The notes beneath the pieces were generated by a model. The model was given only the letters and a program-made list of their open reading frames with translations, did no database searches and was not told where the DNA came from. From NCBI GenBank assembly GCA_014379345.1, contig JACMLY010000057.1, positions 1 through 48,285 on the forward strand: a stretch of 48,285 bases of DNA, read 5' to 3'. Every line of letters starts with the position of its first letter. The first letter of the stretch is position 1. The stretch comes from Chitinophagaceae bacterium. GTDB taxonomy: Bacteria; Bacteroidota; Bacteroidia; Chitinophagales; Chitinophagaceae. Made by a program: the position numbers and the translations under genes. Of the stretch, positions 1-8,298 are shown piece after piece.

Positions 1-207
1 ATCATTGTAGATAAGTTAGGTGTAGAAGAAACAGAAGTTACCAATGAGGCTTCCTTCACCAACGATTTAGGAGCTGATTCATTAGACACTGTAGAACTGA
101 TCATGGAATTTGAAAAGGAGTTTAATATCTCTATTCCTGATGAACAGGCCGAAACAATCACTACGGTCGGACAAGCTGTTGCGTACTTGGAAGAGCATGC
201 CAAGTAA
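1..207 (+). CDS. acpP: Acyl carrier protein (5'-truncated by window edge)
   Basis: The last 68 codons of an acyl carrier protein, open from the first base of the window; the start lies outside. The segment [12 protein letters not shown] carries the serine (in DSL) that receives 4'-phosphopantetheine, followed by the acidic helix II/III region typical of type II ACPs ([19 protein letters not shown]). ACP carries growing acyl chains between the soluble enzymes of fatty-acid synthesis. The next gene on the same strand is fabF, the usual partner order. A hairpin (238-270) lies between them, so fabF may also have its own transcript. Identification is essentially certain; only the N-terminus is missing. 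Confidence 0.96.
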   Translation: MIVDKLGVEETEVTNEASFTNDLGADSLDTVELIMEFEKEFNISIPDEQAETITTVGQAVAYLEEHAK

Positions 208-237
208 TTGACATTGTATCCATCGTGAATAAATTAC

Positions 238-270
238 ATCCGCCTTCGTTTGCAATCTGCGAAGGCGGAT
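238..270 (+). terminator. Hairpin after acpP
   Basis: An 11-bp perfect stem (ATCCGCCTTCG / CGAAGGCGGAT) with an 11-nt loop lies 30 nt after the acpP stop. The following tract TTGTATCTTA is only moderately T-rich, so it may attenuate transcription rather than end it. Confidence 0.55.
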
Positions 271-408
271 TTGTATCTTACCCTTAACTTCAGGGCAAGC
301 CATAGTATAACAAAGAAAAATCCTGTTATTATTCTTTGTTATAAAAAATAGCAGTTATACCAGCCGGCTCACGTGATTATGGCTTTTCGTAAGACATAAT
401 ATTTTCGC

Positions 409-1662
409 ATGAAACTTAAACGAGTAGTTGTAACAGGTATCGGAGCAATCACACCCATTGGAAATACTTCCAAAGAATATTGGGAGGGGCTTCTTAATGG
501 AACTTCCGGAGCCGATTTTATCAAACAATTCGATGCTACCAAGTTTAAAACGCGTTTTGCATGTGAGTTGAAAAATTTCGATCCCTTAAACTATCTCGAC
601 AGAAAAGAAGCCCGGAAGATTGACCGGTTCACGCAGACGGCGCTTGTTGTGAGTGATGAGGCTGTTATAGATTCGGGACTAAACGCTGAAAATATTAATA
701 AAGACCGTGTCGGTGTGATCTTTGCCAGTGGCATCGGCGGCCTGATCACGTTTCAGGAAGAAGTTGTGAATTTCGCTAAAGGCGAAGGGACCCCCAGGTT
801 CAATCCATTCTTTATCCCCAAGATGATCCTCGATATTGCAGCGGGCCATATTTCTATGCGGCATGGATTCCGTGGGCCGAACTTCGCCGTAGTTAGTGCC
901 TGCGCCTCATCTACCAATGCGATCATGGAAGCTTTTAATCTTATCCGCCTTGGAAAAGCTGATGCTATTTTAACCGGGGGAGCCGAAAGCGTGATCATGG
1001 AAGCAGGGGTGGGCGGATTCAATGCGATGAAGGCTTTAAGTGAACGAAACGACGATCCTTCTACCGCCAGCCGGCCGTATGATAAAGACAGGGATGGTTT
1101 TGTAATGGGAGAGGGTGCAGGAATACTTATTCTGGAAGACCTTGATCACGCACTTAAACGGAATGCAAAGATTTATTGTGAGATAGCGGGCGCTGGAGCC
1201 ACTGCGGATGCGCATCATATAACCGCACCACATCCCGAAGGCCTGGGAGCTAAAAATGTAATGCTGGCGGCACTCGAAGATGCAAACATGACTGCCGAAG
1301 ACATTGATTATATAAACACCCACGGAACATCTACACCACTGGGTGACGTAGCCGAGGTAAAAGCGATAGTGGACGTTTTTGGAAATCATGCTTTTAACCT
1401 GAATATCAGTTCAACAAAATCAATGACCGGTCATTGCTTAGGCGCTGCCGGCGTTGTGGAAGCCCTTGCCTGTGTAATGGCCGTAAAAGAAAATATAATT
1501 CCGCCAACCATCAATCACTTTACGGATGATCCCGAGCTGGATCCCCGTTTAAATTTTACATTCGGAAAAGCGCAGTCCAGAAACGTACGGGCAGCTTTAA
1601 GCAATACCTTCGGATTCGGCGGGCACAATGCGTGTGTGATTGTGAAAAAATACCAGAATTAG
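409..1662 (+). CDS. fabF: Beta-ketoacyl-ACP synthase II (KAS II)
   Basis: A 417-residue condensing enzyme that extends acyl-ACP by two carbons with malonyl-ACP in cytosolic type II fatty-acid synthesis. The thiolase-fold catalytic triad is complete: nucleophile C165 in VVSACASS, H305 in NTHGTSTPLGD and H342 in MTGHCLGAAG. The C-terminal GFGGHN motif is also present. Length matches FabF (about 412-420). ATG at 409 is the first in-frame start; TATTTTCG at 400-407, close to the Bacteroidota -7 element, ends one base before it. The gene follows acpP and precedes rnc, an order common in this phylum. The stop codon TAG is the first part of a heptamer array (1661 onward). Confidence 0.97.
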   Translation: MKLKRVVVTGIGAITPIGNTSKEYWEGLLNGTSGADFIKQFDATKFKTRFACELKNFDPLNYLDRKEARKIDRFTQTALVVSDEAVIDSGLNAENINKDRVGVIFASGIGGLITFQEEVVNFAKGEGTPRFNPFFIPKMILDIAAGHISMRHGFRGPNFAVVSACASSTNAIMEAFNLIRLGKADAILTGGAESVIMEAGVGGFNAMKALSERNDDPSTASRPYDKDRDGFVMGEGAGILILEDLDHALKRNAKIYCEIAGAGATADAHHITAPHPEGLGAKNVMLAALEDANMTAEDIDYINTHGTSTPLGDVAEVKAIVDVFGNHAFNLNISSTKSMTGHCLGAAGVVEALACVMAVKENIIPPTINHFTDDPELDPRLNFTFGKAQSRNVRAALSNTFGFGGHNACVIVKKYQN

Positions 1663-1792
1663 GTTTAAGGTTTAAAGTTTTTTTGCGAAAGTTCTTGAAC
1701 CATTTAGCATTACTCTTAGATTAATAAACGAAGGTTTTGTACTACCCTCAACCCTTAACCCTCAACCTTAAACCTTAGACTTAAAACCTTAA
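1661..1792. repeat. Inverted heptamer-repeat array, family A, copy 1
   Basis: The 169-nt gap between fabF and rnc holds a short array of 7-nt units on one side (AGGTTTA, AGGTTTA, AAGTTTT from 1661, overlapping the fabF stop). Seven in-phase heptamers of the opposite sense lie at 1744-1792 (ACCCTCA, ACCCTTA, ACCCTCA, ACCTTAA, ACCTTAG, ACTTAAA, ACCTTAA). The two sides can pair as an imperfect stem around a loop of about 60 nt. A second copy of this family follows the DUF1553 gene (21134-21240). Confidence 0.8.
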
Positions 1793-1831
1793 ACTATTTT
1801 TCTGCTTGATAAAAAAATTGTAGTTTGAATT

Positions 1832-2569
1832 GTGGGAATCCTGGACCGCTTTTTAGGAAAACAACAGAATATTTCTTTTAAGAAAAACCTGCGCAATGTA
1901 CTTGGATTTGTGCCAGGCAAAAGTGCTTTGTACAGATCCGCGCTTACTCACCGTTCGGTTCGCGATAGCGCTGATGAAAATAATGAACGCCTTGAATACC
2001 TGGGAGATGCCATTCTCAGCGGCATTATCGCCGATTTCCTTTTCAAAAAATATCCTTACAAAGAAGAAGGGTTTCTTACAGAAATGCGGAGTAAGATGGT
2101 GAATCGCAATAAGCTGAACGAAATTGCGATCAAAATGGGATTGAAGAAGATTACCATTTTTAATAAGTTCGACAACTCCCTTAAAATGAGCCAGATTTTT
2201 GGCAACACCCTCGAAGCTGTCGTAGGTGCCATTTATCTGGACAAAGGGTTTAAGAAAACCCAACAGTGGGTACTGGAAAGAATCATTATTCCCCATCTCT
2301 TTATGGAAGATCTTGAAAACCTTGAGATCAATCATAAAAACAGGTTGTATGGTTGGGCCAATAAAAACGGAAAAAATCTGGAGTTCGACACACTTGACGA
2401 ACGAATAGAAGCCGGACGGCGCCTGTTTACGATCGGTGCGGTAGTAGATGGTGTATTGATCGCCGAAGCAAAAGCGTATAATAAAAAAGATGCCAGCCAG
2501 ATCGCTGCGGCCATTGCCCTCGAAAAACTCGGATTAAATAAAATTGCAGAGGCCGGTTTGGATGAATAA
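1832..2569 (+). CDS. rnc: Ribonuclease III
   Basis: A 245-residue double-strand-specific endoribonuclease used in rRNA and mRNA processing. The RNase III signature ERLEYLGDA is at residues 52-60, followed by a typical catalytic domain (TEMRSKMVNR; GNTLEAVVGAIYLDKG). A C-terminal dsRNA-binding domain spans about 165-240 and ends in the usual KKDASQIAAAIALEKL helix. The start is GTG at 1832; no ATG upstream in frame fits the family length better. The gene follows fabF after a heptamer-repeat gap and is followed by a long hairpin (2599-2656), a plausible RNase III-type double-stranded substrate, although that link is only inference. Confidence 0.96.
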   Translation: MGILDRFLGKQQNISFKKNLRNVLGFVPGKSALYRSALTHRSVRDSADENNERLEYLGDAILSGIIADFLFKKYPYKEEGFLTEMRSKMVNRNKLNEIAIKMGLKKITIFNKFDNSLKMSQIFGNTLEAVVGAIYLDKGFKKTQQWVLERIIIPHLFMEDLENLEINHKNRLYGWANKNGKNLEFDTLDERIEAGRRLFTIGAVVDGVLIAEAKAYNKKDASQIAAAIALEKLGLNKIAEAGLDE

Positions 2570-2598
2570 TTCTTCCGGACTCGTATCAATGTTCTATC

Positions 2599-2656
2599 TA
2601 TGTCAACTGTTCCTATGTGATGGAAGAATTTACCAGATAGGAGCAGTTGGTACATA
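2599..2656. terminator. Long hairpin between convergent genes
   Basis: CAACTGTTCCTAT (2604-2616) pairs with ATAGGAGCAGTTG (2637-2649), 13 bp with one G-U. The stem is extended by TATGT / ACATA (2599-2603 / 2652-2656) after a two-base bulge; the loop is 20 nt. It lies between rnc (+) and the sorbosone-dehydrogenase-like gene (-), so it probably acts as a bidirectional transcript end. It has no strong T-tract on the + strand. Confidence 0.6.
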
Positions 2657-2688
2657 AAAACACATAGAATTTAATTTCAAGAACTTTA

Positions 2689-3855
2689 TCAGCCATCCGT
2701 TAATTCTTTATAGATTATCCGGTAAATCAAACCGTTTTTGTCGTCACTCACCAACAAGGCCCCATCAGGTGCAATTTCTACATCAACGGGTCTTCCCAAA
2801 ACAGTTGTTCCCTGCAGCCAGCCGCTGGCGAACGGTTCATATTTTATCACTTTGTTTCCCTCAAGTGTGGCAATCATAATCCTGTAACCAATAGGAATGC
2901 TCCGGTTCCAGCTGCCGTGCTGTGCAATGAAAATTTTATTTTTGAACGCTGACGGAAACATCGATCCCGTATAGAAACGCATCCCAAGCGGTGCCACATG
3001 AGCACCCATTAGTTGCGCCGGTGGTGTATAGTCGCTACAATTCTTTCCTTTGCCAAATACAGGATCGGGTATATTGCCCTGGTGGCAGTAGGGAAAGCCA
3101 AAATGCATTCCTTTTTGCGGAGCATGGTTGAGTTCGCAATTAGGAATATTGTCACCTAATTGATCCCGTCCATTGTCGGTGAACCACAGTTCTCTTGTAT
3201 CCGGATGCCATGCAAACCCAACTGAATTACGTACACCCTTAGAATAGATTTCCAGCCCTGTGCCATCGGGATTGATACGGGTTATGGTGGCATAAACGGA
3301 GTCTTTCTTTTCACAGATATTACACGGTGCACCCACTGGTACGTACAACTTCCCATCTGGCCCAAACGCTATGTATTTCCAACCATGATGCGTATCCTCT
3401 GGATATTTATCAAAAACGACCACAGGTTGAGGAGGATTGCTTAACCGGCTTTCAATATCATCGAACCGTAAAATCCGGTTTACTTCTGCTACATACAGGC
3501 TGCCATTACGAAATGCTACCCCGCATGGCATGCTCAGTTTTTTTGCAATCTCATATACTTTGTCAGCCTTCCCGTCTTTATTCATATCCGTCACAGCATA
3601 CACTTTATCTTCCTCCCGATTTCCTGCAAACAAGGTCCCGTTGGTACCCCAGCACATGCTGCGGGCATTTGGCACAGCAGCAAAAACGGAGATCGAGAAA
3701 CCAGGCGGTAACTGGATCTGATCAAGGTTGAACTTTTTGTATAGATCATCTGTAAGGCTACTATCCGCAACCGCTTCCCTACTGTCCTCAGGTTTGGATT
3801 GGCACGATAAAAATCCTGTAAACAACAACAGAACTACAAAATAATGAACACTCAT
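2689..3855 (-). CDS. Sorbosone-dehydrogenase-like beta-propeller lipoprotein
   Basis: A 388-residue predicted lipoprotein of the PQQ-dependent sugar (L-sorbosone) dehydrogenase-like family. The N-terminus is a hydrophobic segment ending in the lipobox GFLSC, so the mature protein should be anchored in an envelope membrane. The body carries the family's repeated beta-propeller segments: LPPGFSISVFA near the start, GVAFRNGSLYVAE, HHGWKYIAFGPDGKLYVPVGAPCNIC, GFAWHPDTRELWFTDNGRD and IAQHGSWNRS. A CxxC pair (APCNIC) may bind a metal or form a disulfide. Members oxidise aldoses or aldehydes using PQQ; substrate and cofactor use cannot be decided here. It stands alone on the minus strand, converging with rnc. 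Confidence 0.85.
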   Translation of the reverse strand: MSVHYFVVLLLFTGFLSCQSKPEDSREAVADSSLTDDLYKKFNLDQIQLPPGFSISVFAAVPNARSMCWGTNGTLFAGNREEDKVYAVTDMNKDGKADKVYEIAKKLSMPCGVAFRNGSLYVAEVNRILRFDDIESRLSNPPQPVVVFDKYPEDTHHGWKYIAFGPDGKLYVPVGAPCNICEKKDSVYATITRINPDGTGLEIYSKGVRNSVGFAWHPDTRELWFTDNGRDQLGDNIPNCELNHAPQKGMHFGFPYCHQGNIPDPVFGKGKNCSDYTPPAQLMGAHVAPLGMRFYTGSMFPSAFKNKIFIAQHGSWNRSIPIGYRIMIATLEGNKVIKYEPFASGWLQGTTVLGRPVDVEIAPDGALLVSDDKNGLIYRIIYKELTDG

Positions 3856-3894
3856 TGCTGAATTTTGAAAATTGATTAATGATGGAACGTGAAT

Positions 3895-4014
3895 TTATTG
3901 CATTTTAACAGGCCGCAGTGGGTTAGTAGCCACATCTTGCTTTAGGTTCTTCTTAATGGTGCCATATTTATAAGGGTTTACCTTGACCCCGGCCTTAGAG
4001 GCGAATGGGTGCAT
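3895..4014 (-). other. Possible 39-codon ORF or gene remnant
   Basis: The 395-nt gap 3856-4250 contains no long gene. On the minus strand a 39-codon frame runs from ATG at 4014 to TAA at 3895 (begins MHPFASKAGV, ends NPLRPVKMQ). The frame stays open a little upstream of the ATG before a stop, without another good start. The composition looks protein-like, rich in K, N and P, and resembles the tail of a larger protein. I do not recognise it. It could be a small gene, a decayed 3' end, or chance. Nothing else in the gap is convincing. Confidence 0.25.
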
Positions 4015-4250
4015 TCCAATTTCTGTAAAAGATTCCGTCTGTGGGAAAAATTACCAAAGTGAGGATATCACTTTCTGTGAAGCGGCATTCAATACCGATA
4101 ATTTTTTTAAAAGATTTATCGTATTGATCTACAACGCATTACAATTAAATACGTAACCACATTGTTTATTTTCCTGCTCCATTTTAAGGGTGCCGGAAAT
4201 ATAGGTATGTGGATTGTTTTAATGAGATAACCCTGAAAAAAATACCCTTT

Positions 4251-5246
4251 ATGAAAAAAATTTACACTACCCTATGTTTACTCGCTATCGCAGCGATGTC
4301 TTTCTCTCAAACCTTTTATGTATACACCGCTCAAAACAGTGGCTATTGGTATAATAGTGGAAACTGGAATATTCAGCTTAGAACAGATGGCATAACCAAA
4401 CACAAAGTGCTTATTCCTGCCACTTTTACAATCATTGTCGATAACAATGTTAACAGTATGGGATTGGGAGATGTTGAAGTATTTGTTTCCGGAAATTTTA
4501 GTCTTCAGTCAAATACCACGCTCACTCTTTCAAACAACAGTAGTATTCAACTGAACAATGGTTTTATTTCAGGCAGTGCAGCCAACCAACAAATATTAAT
4601 CGGAAGCACCGTTAAATATAAAGGAGATATTGATGGTAACAAGACCGGCTATTCACTAGCAGATAATACCACTGGCTCTTCACCATTTGGGTTTAGATCA
4701 TTTTCACTATTACCCGTGAATTTTACCAGTTTTTACATCAGCAAAACAAACCAGAATATCCAATTATCATGGTCTACCGATAAAGAAATAATGAGTAGTC
4801 ATTTTGATGTAGAAAGAAGTTTTAATGGAACGCAATGGGAAAAAATTTCAGTTATTTTCAGTGCCGGAACGAGCAACAACACTAACAATTATACCTACAG
4901 TGATAAAAATATTTCGAACCCTGTTGTTTATTATCGTCTTCGTCAGGTTGATCTTAATGGTCGTTCTGTCTATTCTTCAATAAAGATGATCCGGATGAGC
5001 GAAACAATATCTACGCTGAAGATATATGGATTTGAAAAAAATGTGGTGATTGATTTGAATACATCTGTTAAAAGCAAAATCATTGTGACCGTTGTAAGCA
5101 CAAATGGACAGGTGATCAACGAGCAAGTATATAATAACCCCTCGTACAAGATCAATTTGAATCTTCAAAATGTTGCATCTGGCGCCTACTTTGTACGGGT
5201 TACCGATAACAAAGGATGGTTAGAAGTTAAGAAAGTTATTCTCTAA
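4251..5246 (+). CDS. Secreted protein with T9SS-type C-terminal sorting domain
   Basis: A 331-residue exported protein. The start is set at ATG 4251 because MKKIYTTLCLLAIAAMSFSQ is a clear signal peptide; an in-frame ATG at 4209 would add 14 residues before it. Residues about 20-130 look like a beta-helix or adhesin-like segment, rich in N, S and T. About 160-250 form a fibronectin-like region of a kind common before sorting domains (LPVNFTSFYISKTNQNIQLSW, ending in YYRLRQVDLNGRSVYS). The last 75 residues match the type A T9SS domain pattern (VVSTNGQVINEQ, ASGAYFVRVTD, then a basic/hydrophobic end KKVIL). The product should be moved by T9SS to the cell surface or medium; its function is unknown. 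The gldF/gldG genes in this window fit a T9SS/gliding organism. Confidence 0.85.
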   Translation: MKKIYTTLCLLAIAAMSFSQTFYVYTAQNSGYWYNSGNWNIQLRTDGITKHKVLIPATFTIIVDNNVNSMGLGDVEVFVSGNFSLQSNTTLTLSNNSSIQLNNGFISGSAANQQILIGSTVKYKGDIDGNKTGYSLADNTTGSSPFGFRSFSLLPVNFTSFYISKTNQNIQLSWSTDKEIMSSHFDVERSFNGTQWEKISVIFSAGTSNNTNNYTYSDKNISNPVVYYRLRQVDLNGRSVYSSIKMIRMSETISTLKIYGFEKNVVIDLNTSVKSKIIVTVVSTNGQVINEQVYNNPSYKINLNLQNVASGAYFVRVTDNKGWLEVKKVIL

Positions 5247-5274
5247 CATAGTATGTAGTATTTATAACAGGGTA

Positions 5275-5300
5275 ACCCTGCCATCAGGCGGGGTTTTTTT
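5275..5300 (+). terminator. Rho-independent terminator
   Basis: ACCCTGCC / GGCGGGGT forms an 8-bp stem (one T-G pair) around a four-base loop, followed by six further Ts. It ends transcription of the secreted protein gene and lies just before the convergent mce stop. Confidence 0.85.
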
Positions 5301-5319
5301 ATTGGTGCTTAACAGCGCT

Positions 5320-5721
5320 TCAAACTATTTCCATACATAGTTCTATAAGAATACTATTGGTAGTTTTCGGGTGAAGAAAACAAACCAATTTGTTATCCGC
5401 TCCCACTTTTGGCGTTTCATTTAAAAGAATAAAGCCTTCATCAACCAATCTTTTCATTTCCGCCCGTATATCGGTTACCTCAAAAGCCAGGTGATGGATC
5501 CCTTCTCCCCTTTTTTCAATATACCGGGCAATCACTCCATCGGCCTCGGTACTTTCCAATAATTCTATTTTGCTCTGGCCGGTGTGGAAAAAAGCGGTGG
5601 TAACACGCTCAGATTCTACCCTTTCTGTCTTATAACACTGCCTATTTAACAGCTTTTCAAACAAAGGAATGGAAATTGCGAGATCTTTTACAGCGATCCC
5701 GATATGTTCAAGCCGGTGCAT
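5320..5721 (-). CDS. mce: Methylmalonyl-CoA epimerase
   Basis: A 133-residue vicinal-oxygen-chelate fold protein that interconverts (R)- and (S)-methylmalonyl-CoA on the propionyl-CoA/succinyl-CoA route. Family landmarks are MHRLEHIGIAVKDL with the metal-binding histidine at the N-terminus, SKIELLES in the first half, GEGIHHLAFEV with the second histidine, and a C-terminal metal-binding glutamate in ILIELCME. Length matches the family (about 130-140). It is divergent from iscS. A B12-binding domain of the methylmalonyl-CoA mutase type is encoded about 28 kb away (33537-33944), consistent with this pathway operating in the cell. Confidence 0.93.
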   Translation of the reverse strand: MHRLEHIGIAVKDLAISIPLFEKLLNRQCYKTERVESERVTTAFFHTGQSKIELLESTEADGVIARYIEKRGEGIHHLAFEVTDIRAEMKRLVDEGFILLNETPKVGADNKLVCFLHPKTTNSILIELCMEIV

Positions 5722-5801
5722 AATTGGAATAGTTAGGTTTCGAAATTGGTAAAAAAAAACCAGCTATAAAAGATGGTTCTCAAAATAGGATCATTTTAGA
5801 C

Positions 5802-5809
5802 TAAATTTG
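5802..5809 (+). promoter_or_regulatory. Candidate -7 promoter element for the isc genes
   Basis: TAAATTTG fits the Bacteroidota -7 consensus TAnnTTTG exactly and lies 31 nt before the iscS ATG in the divergent mce-iscS gap. I see no clear TTTG at the -33 position. Confidence 0.4.
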
Positions 5810-5840
5810 TATTATCTAATTTGCATTTTTAAAATTGATA

Positions 5841-7064
5841 ATGAATATGTTAAAATTACCAATATACCTGGACCATAATGCCACAACGCCTTGTGATCCC
5901 AGAGTTGTTGAGACCATGATACCTTATTTTACAGAACATTTTGGGAACTCAGCCAGCCGTAACCATCCTTTCGGATGGCAGGCCGAAGAAGCTATCGACT
6001 ATGCACGTGAACAAATCGCTAAATTGATTGGAGCCGATCCGAAAGAAATTATTTTTACTTCAGGAGCTACCGAGGGAGATAATCTGGCTATCAAAGGAGT
6101 GTTTGATATGTATGCCAGCAAAGGCAATCATATTATAACAGCAACCACTGAGCACAAAGCTGTTTTGGATACCTGTAAACATATTGAGAAATCCGGCGGT
6201 GAAGTCACCTATCTTGAGGTCAACGACGAAGGAATGATAGATCTTCAGGAATTGGAAGCGTCGATCAAACCCACTACCATTTTAGTGGCGATCATGTATG
6301 CCAACAACGAAATAGGAGCAGTGCAGCCTGTGAAAGAAATCAGCAGGATTGCAAAAAAGCATGGCGTACTGTTCTTTACAGACGGCACCCAGGCCGTAAG
6401 TAAAATTCCGGTTGATGTAGTTAAAGACGGAATAGACCTGATGGCATTTTCAGCCCACAAAATGTACGGCCCTAAAGGTGTGGGTGCATTGTATGTGCGA
6501 CGTAAAAGCCCGCGGGTAAAAGTGACAGCCCAGATGGATGGCGGCGGACATGAAAGGGGCATGCGCAGTGGTACATTGAACGTAGCTGGCATTGTTGGGT
6601 TTGGCAAGGCTTGCGAAATTGCAATGCAGGATATGGAAACAGAAACGAAAAGAGTATCCGTTCTCAGAGACAAGCTGGAAAACGGCCTTATGAAATTAGA
6701 AGAGGCTTATGTGAATGGAAGCCGCGAACATCGTCTGCCACATGTAACAAATATATCTTTCAAATATGTGGAAGGAGAGGGACTGATGATGGGATTTAAT
6801 AAAGATATCGCCGTATCCTCGGGTTCGGCATGTACATCGGCCTCTCTTGAACCTTCTTATGTACTAAAAGCACTGGGACTTGGAGATGATCTGGCACACA
6901 GTTCGCTGCGTTTTGGCTTAGGAAGGTTTACAACAGAAGAGCAGATTGACTATACGATTGAGCAGGTTTCCAAAACGGTCATCAAACTTAGAGAGATGAG
7001 CCCCTTGTGGGAAATGTATAAAGAGGGGGTTGATTTAGATAAAATTGAGTGGGCACATCATTAA
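5841..7064 (+). CDS. iscS: Cysteine desulfurase IscS
   Basis: A 407-residue class V aminotransferase-fold, PLP-dependent enzyme that takes sulfur from cysteine and passes it to the scaffold for Fe-S cluster assembly. N-terminal [13 protein letters not shown] and [14 protein letters not shown] are typical. The PLP lysine is K207 in [10 protein letters not shown]. The persulfide-forming C331 lies in [16 protein letters not shown], the extended IscS/NifS (group I) loop. ATG 5841 is preferred over the in-frame TTG at 5835. iscU and an A-type carrier gene follow on the same strand, separated by octamer-repeat spacers. No iscR, hscA, hscB or fdx gene is present here. Confidence 0.97.
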   Translation: MNMLKLPIYLDHNATTPCDPRVVETMIPYFTEHFGNSASRNHPFGWQAEEAIDYAREQIAKLIGADPKEIIFTSGATEGDNLAIKGVFDMYASKGNHIITATTEHKAVLDTCKHIEKSGGEVTYLEVNDEGMIDLQELEASIKPTTILVAIMYANNEIGAVQPVKEISRIAKKHGVLFFTDGTQAVSKIPVDVVKDGIDLMAFSAHKMYGPKGVGALYVRRKSPRVKVTAQMDGGGHERGMRSGTLNVAGIVGFGKACEIAMQDMETETKRVSVLRDKLENGLMKLEEAYVNGSREHRLPHVTNISFKYVEGEGLMMGFNKDIAVSSGSACTSASLEPSYVLKALGLGDDLAHSSLRFGLGRFTTEEQIDYTIEQVSKTVIKLREMSPLWEMYKEGVDLDKIEWAHH

Positions 7065-7075
7065 TTTAATCAGCT

Positions 7076-7099
7076 GATTAGCCAATTAGCCAATTAGCG
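7076..7099. repeat. Octamer repeats between iscS and iscU
   Basis: Three in-phase 8-nt units, GATTAGCC AATTAGCC AATTAGCG, lie within the 57-nt iscS-iscU gap. The same unit recurs between iscU and the A-type carrier gene (7545-7630). Confidence 0.7.
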
Positions 7100-7121
7100 T
7101 TAACATTTTCAATTAATAACT

Positions 7122-7541
7122 ATGGCATATTCAGAAAAAGTAATCGACCATTATTCTAATCCCAAAAACGTGGGAACTTTAGATAAGAGTCAGAAAAATG
7201 TTGGTACAGGGCTGGTCGGTGCACCGGAATGTGGTGACGTTATGCGTCTTCAAATTGAGGTGGACGAAACAACCGGCATTATTAAAGATGCGAAGTTTAA
7301 AACCTTCGGCTGCGGAAGTGCGATTGCTTCTTCGTCCCTGGCCACTGAATGGCTAAAAGGAAAATCAGTTGAGGATGCATTAAAGATCGATAACATGGAG
7401 ATCGTAGAGGAATTGAATCTTCCACCGGTTAAAATTCACTGCTCGGTTCTGGCTGAAGATGCGATTAAAGCCGCAATCAATGATTTTCGTGTGAAAAATG
7501 GAATGGAAGCGCTGAAATTTGAAGAAAGCGTATTGCATTAA
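7122..7541 (+). CDS. iscU: Fe-S cluster assembly scaffold IscU
   Basis: A 139-residue scaffold protein on which [2Fe-2S] clusters are built with sulfur from IscS. The three conserved cysteines are present: C37 in APECGD (with D39), C64 in TFGCGSAIASSS and C107 in KIHCSVLAEDAI. The LPPVK motif just before C107 is the HscA recognition site in proteobacterial IscU; here no chaperone gene is nearby. Length is 139 residues against about 125-130 for the family, with a short C-terminal extension. It sits between iscS and the A-type carrier gene. Confidence 0.97.
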   Translation: MAYSEKVIDHYSNPKNVGTLDKSQKNVGTGLVGAPECGDVMRLQIEVDETTGIIKDAKFKTFGCGSAIASSSLATEWLKGKSVEDALKIDNMEIVEELNLPPVKIHCSVLAEDAIKAAINDFRVKNGMEALKFEESVLH

Positions 7542-7544
7542 GTT

Positions 7545-7630
7545 AATTAGCCAATTAGCTGATGTGCTAACTAGCCAATGATCTTAATTCTTCATTGGCA
7601 ATTAGCAAATTAGCATATTAGTATATTAGT
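7545..7630. repeat. Octamer repeats and hairpin between iscU and the A-type carrier gene
   Basis: Direct octamers AATTAGCC and AATTAGCT (7545-7560) are followed by an 8-bp hairpin GCCAATGA / TCATTGGC (7574-7581 / 7592-7599). Four more octamers then follow: CAATTAGC, AAATTAGC, ATATTAGT, ATATTAGT (7599-7630). The last one ends two bases before the ATG at 7633, so the whole 5' leader of the carrier gene is repeat. Confidence 0.75.
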
Positions 7631-7632
7631 AT

Positions 7633-7965
7633 ATGATTTTCGTAAGTGATAAAGCAAAAGATAAAGTTTCGAAGCTGATGGCAGACGCCAAAATTACAAA
7701 TAACGAGGAATATTTTCTTCGTGTATCTGTAGTAGGTGGTGGTTGCTCGGGCTTAAGTTATAAACTGGATTTTGATAATGAATCAAAACCCATGGACCAG
7801 GTATTTGAAGACAATGGAGTGAAAGTGGTCACTGATCTTAAAAGTTTTTTATACCTGGTAAATACCACACTCGATTTTTCTGATGGACTAAATGGCAAGG
7901 GTTTTTATTTCAGTAATCCTAATGCAAGCCGCACCTGCGGTTGCGGAGAAAGTTTTGCCGTTTGA
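7633..7965 (+). CDS. iscA: A-type Fe-S carrier (IscA/HesB family)
   Basis: A 110-residue A-type carrier that accepts Fe-S clusters from the scaffold and delivers them to target proteins. The three conserved cysteines are C38 in GGGCSGLSYKL and C102/C104 in the C-terminal TCGCGESF. Length matches the family (about 107-120). Its position after iscS-iscU supports an isc-type role; whether it is closer to IscA, ErpA or SufA cannot be settled by eye. The start ATG directly follows an octamer-repeat leader with no Shine-Dalgarno-like sequence, as expected in this phylum. Confidence 0.93.
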   Translation: MIFVSDKAKDKVSKLMADAKITNNEEYFLRVSVVGGGCSGLSYKLDFDNESKPMDQVFEDNGVKVVTDLKSFLYLVNTTLDFSDGLNGKGFYFSNPNASRTCGCGESFAV

Positions 7966-8298
7966 AACGCTCATTTTCACGAATATTTAAAGAAGCTGCT
8001 TTTCTCGAAGAAAGGTGCTAATGATCTCGGATATTTTAGTAATTAACCTTGGTCTTGCTTCAAAATATTTCCTTTCGACATAGATAACCTTCATTCAGGT
8101 TTAGTGATATATAAAAACGATTAGCGCCAATCCATTATGATCGGCGCTAATTGGTGTTGGCAGTTGGTTTTGGAGAATCTTGCTATAAGTGTTGAAATTA
8201 TGCGGTCGGGTGAACGAATATAGAGAAATGCGCATTCAAAATTTTAACATCCTCTTGCTTTTCTTAACTTATACACAGAATCCCTTATTTTCGTATAC
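7966..8298. other. Gene-free interval with hairpin
   Basis: This 333-nt gap separates the isc genes from gldF. The only clear structure is a 13-bp inverted repeat with one mismatch at 8120-8132 / 8139-8151 (outer part ATTAGCGCC / GGCGCTAAT) and a 6-nt loop. It has no T-tract directly after it. No convincing ORF is seen. TATTTTCG (8286-8293), a near match to the -7 element, lies 5 nt before the gldF ATG. Confidence 0.5.
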
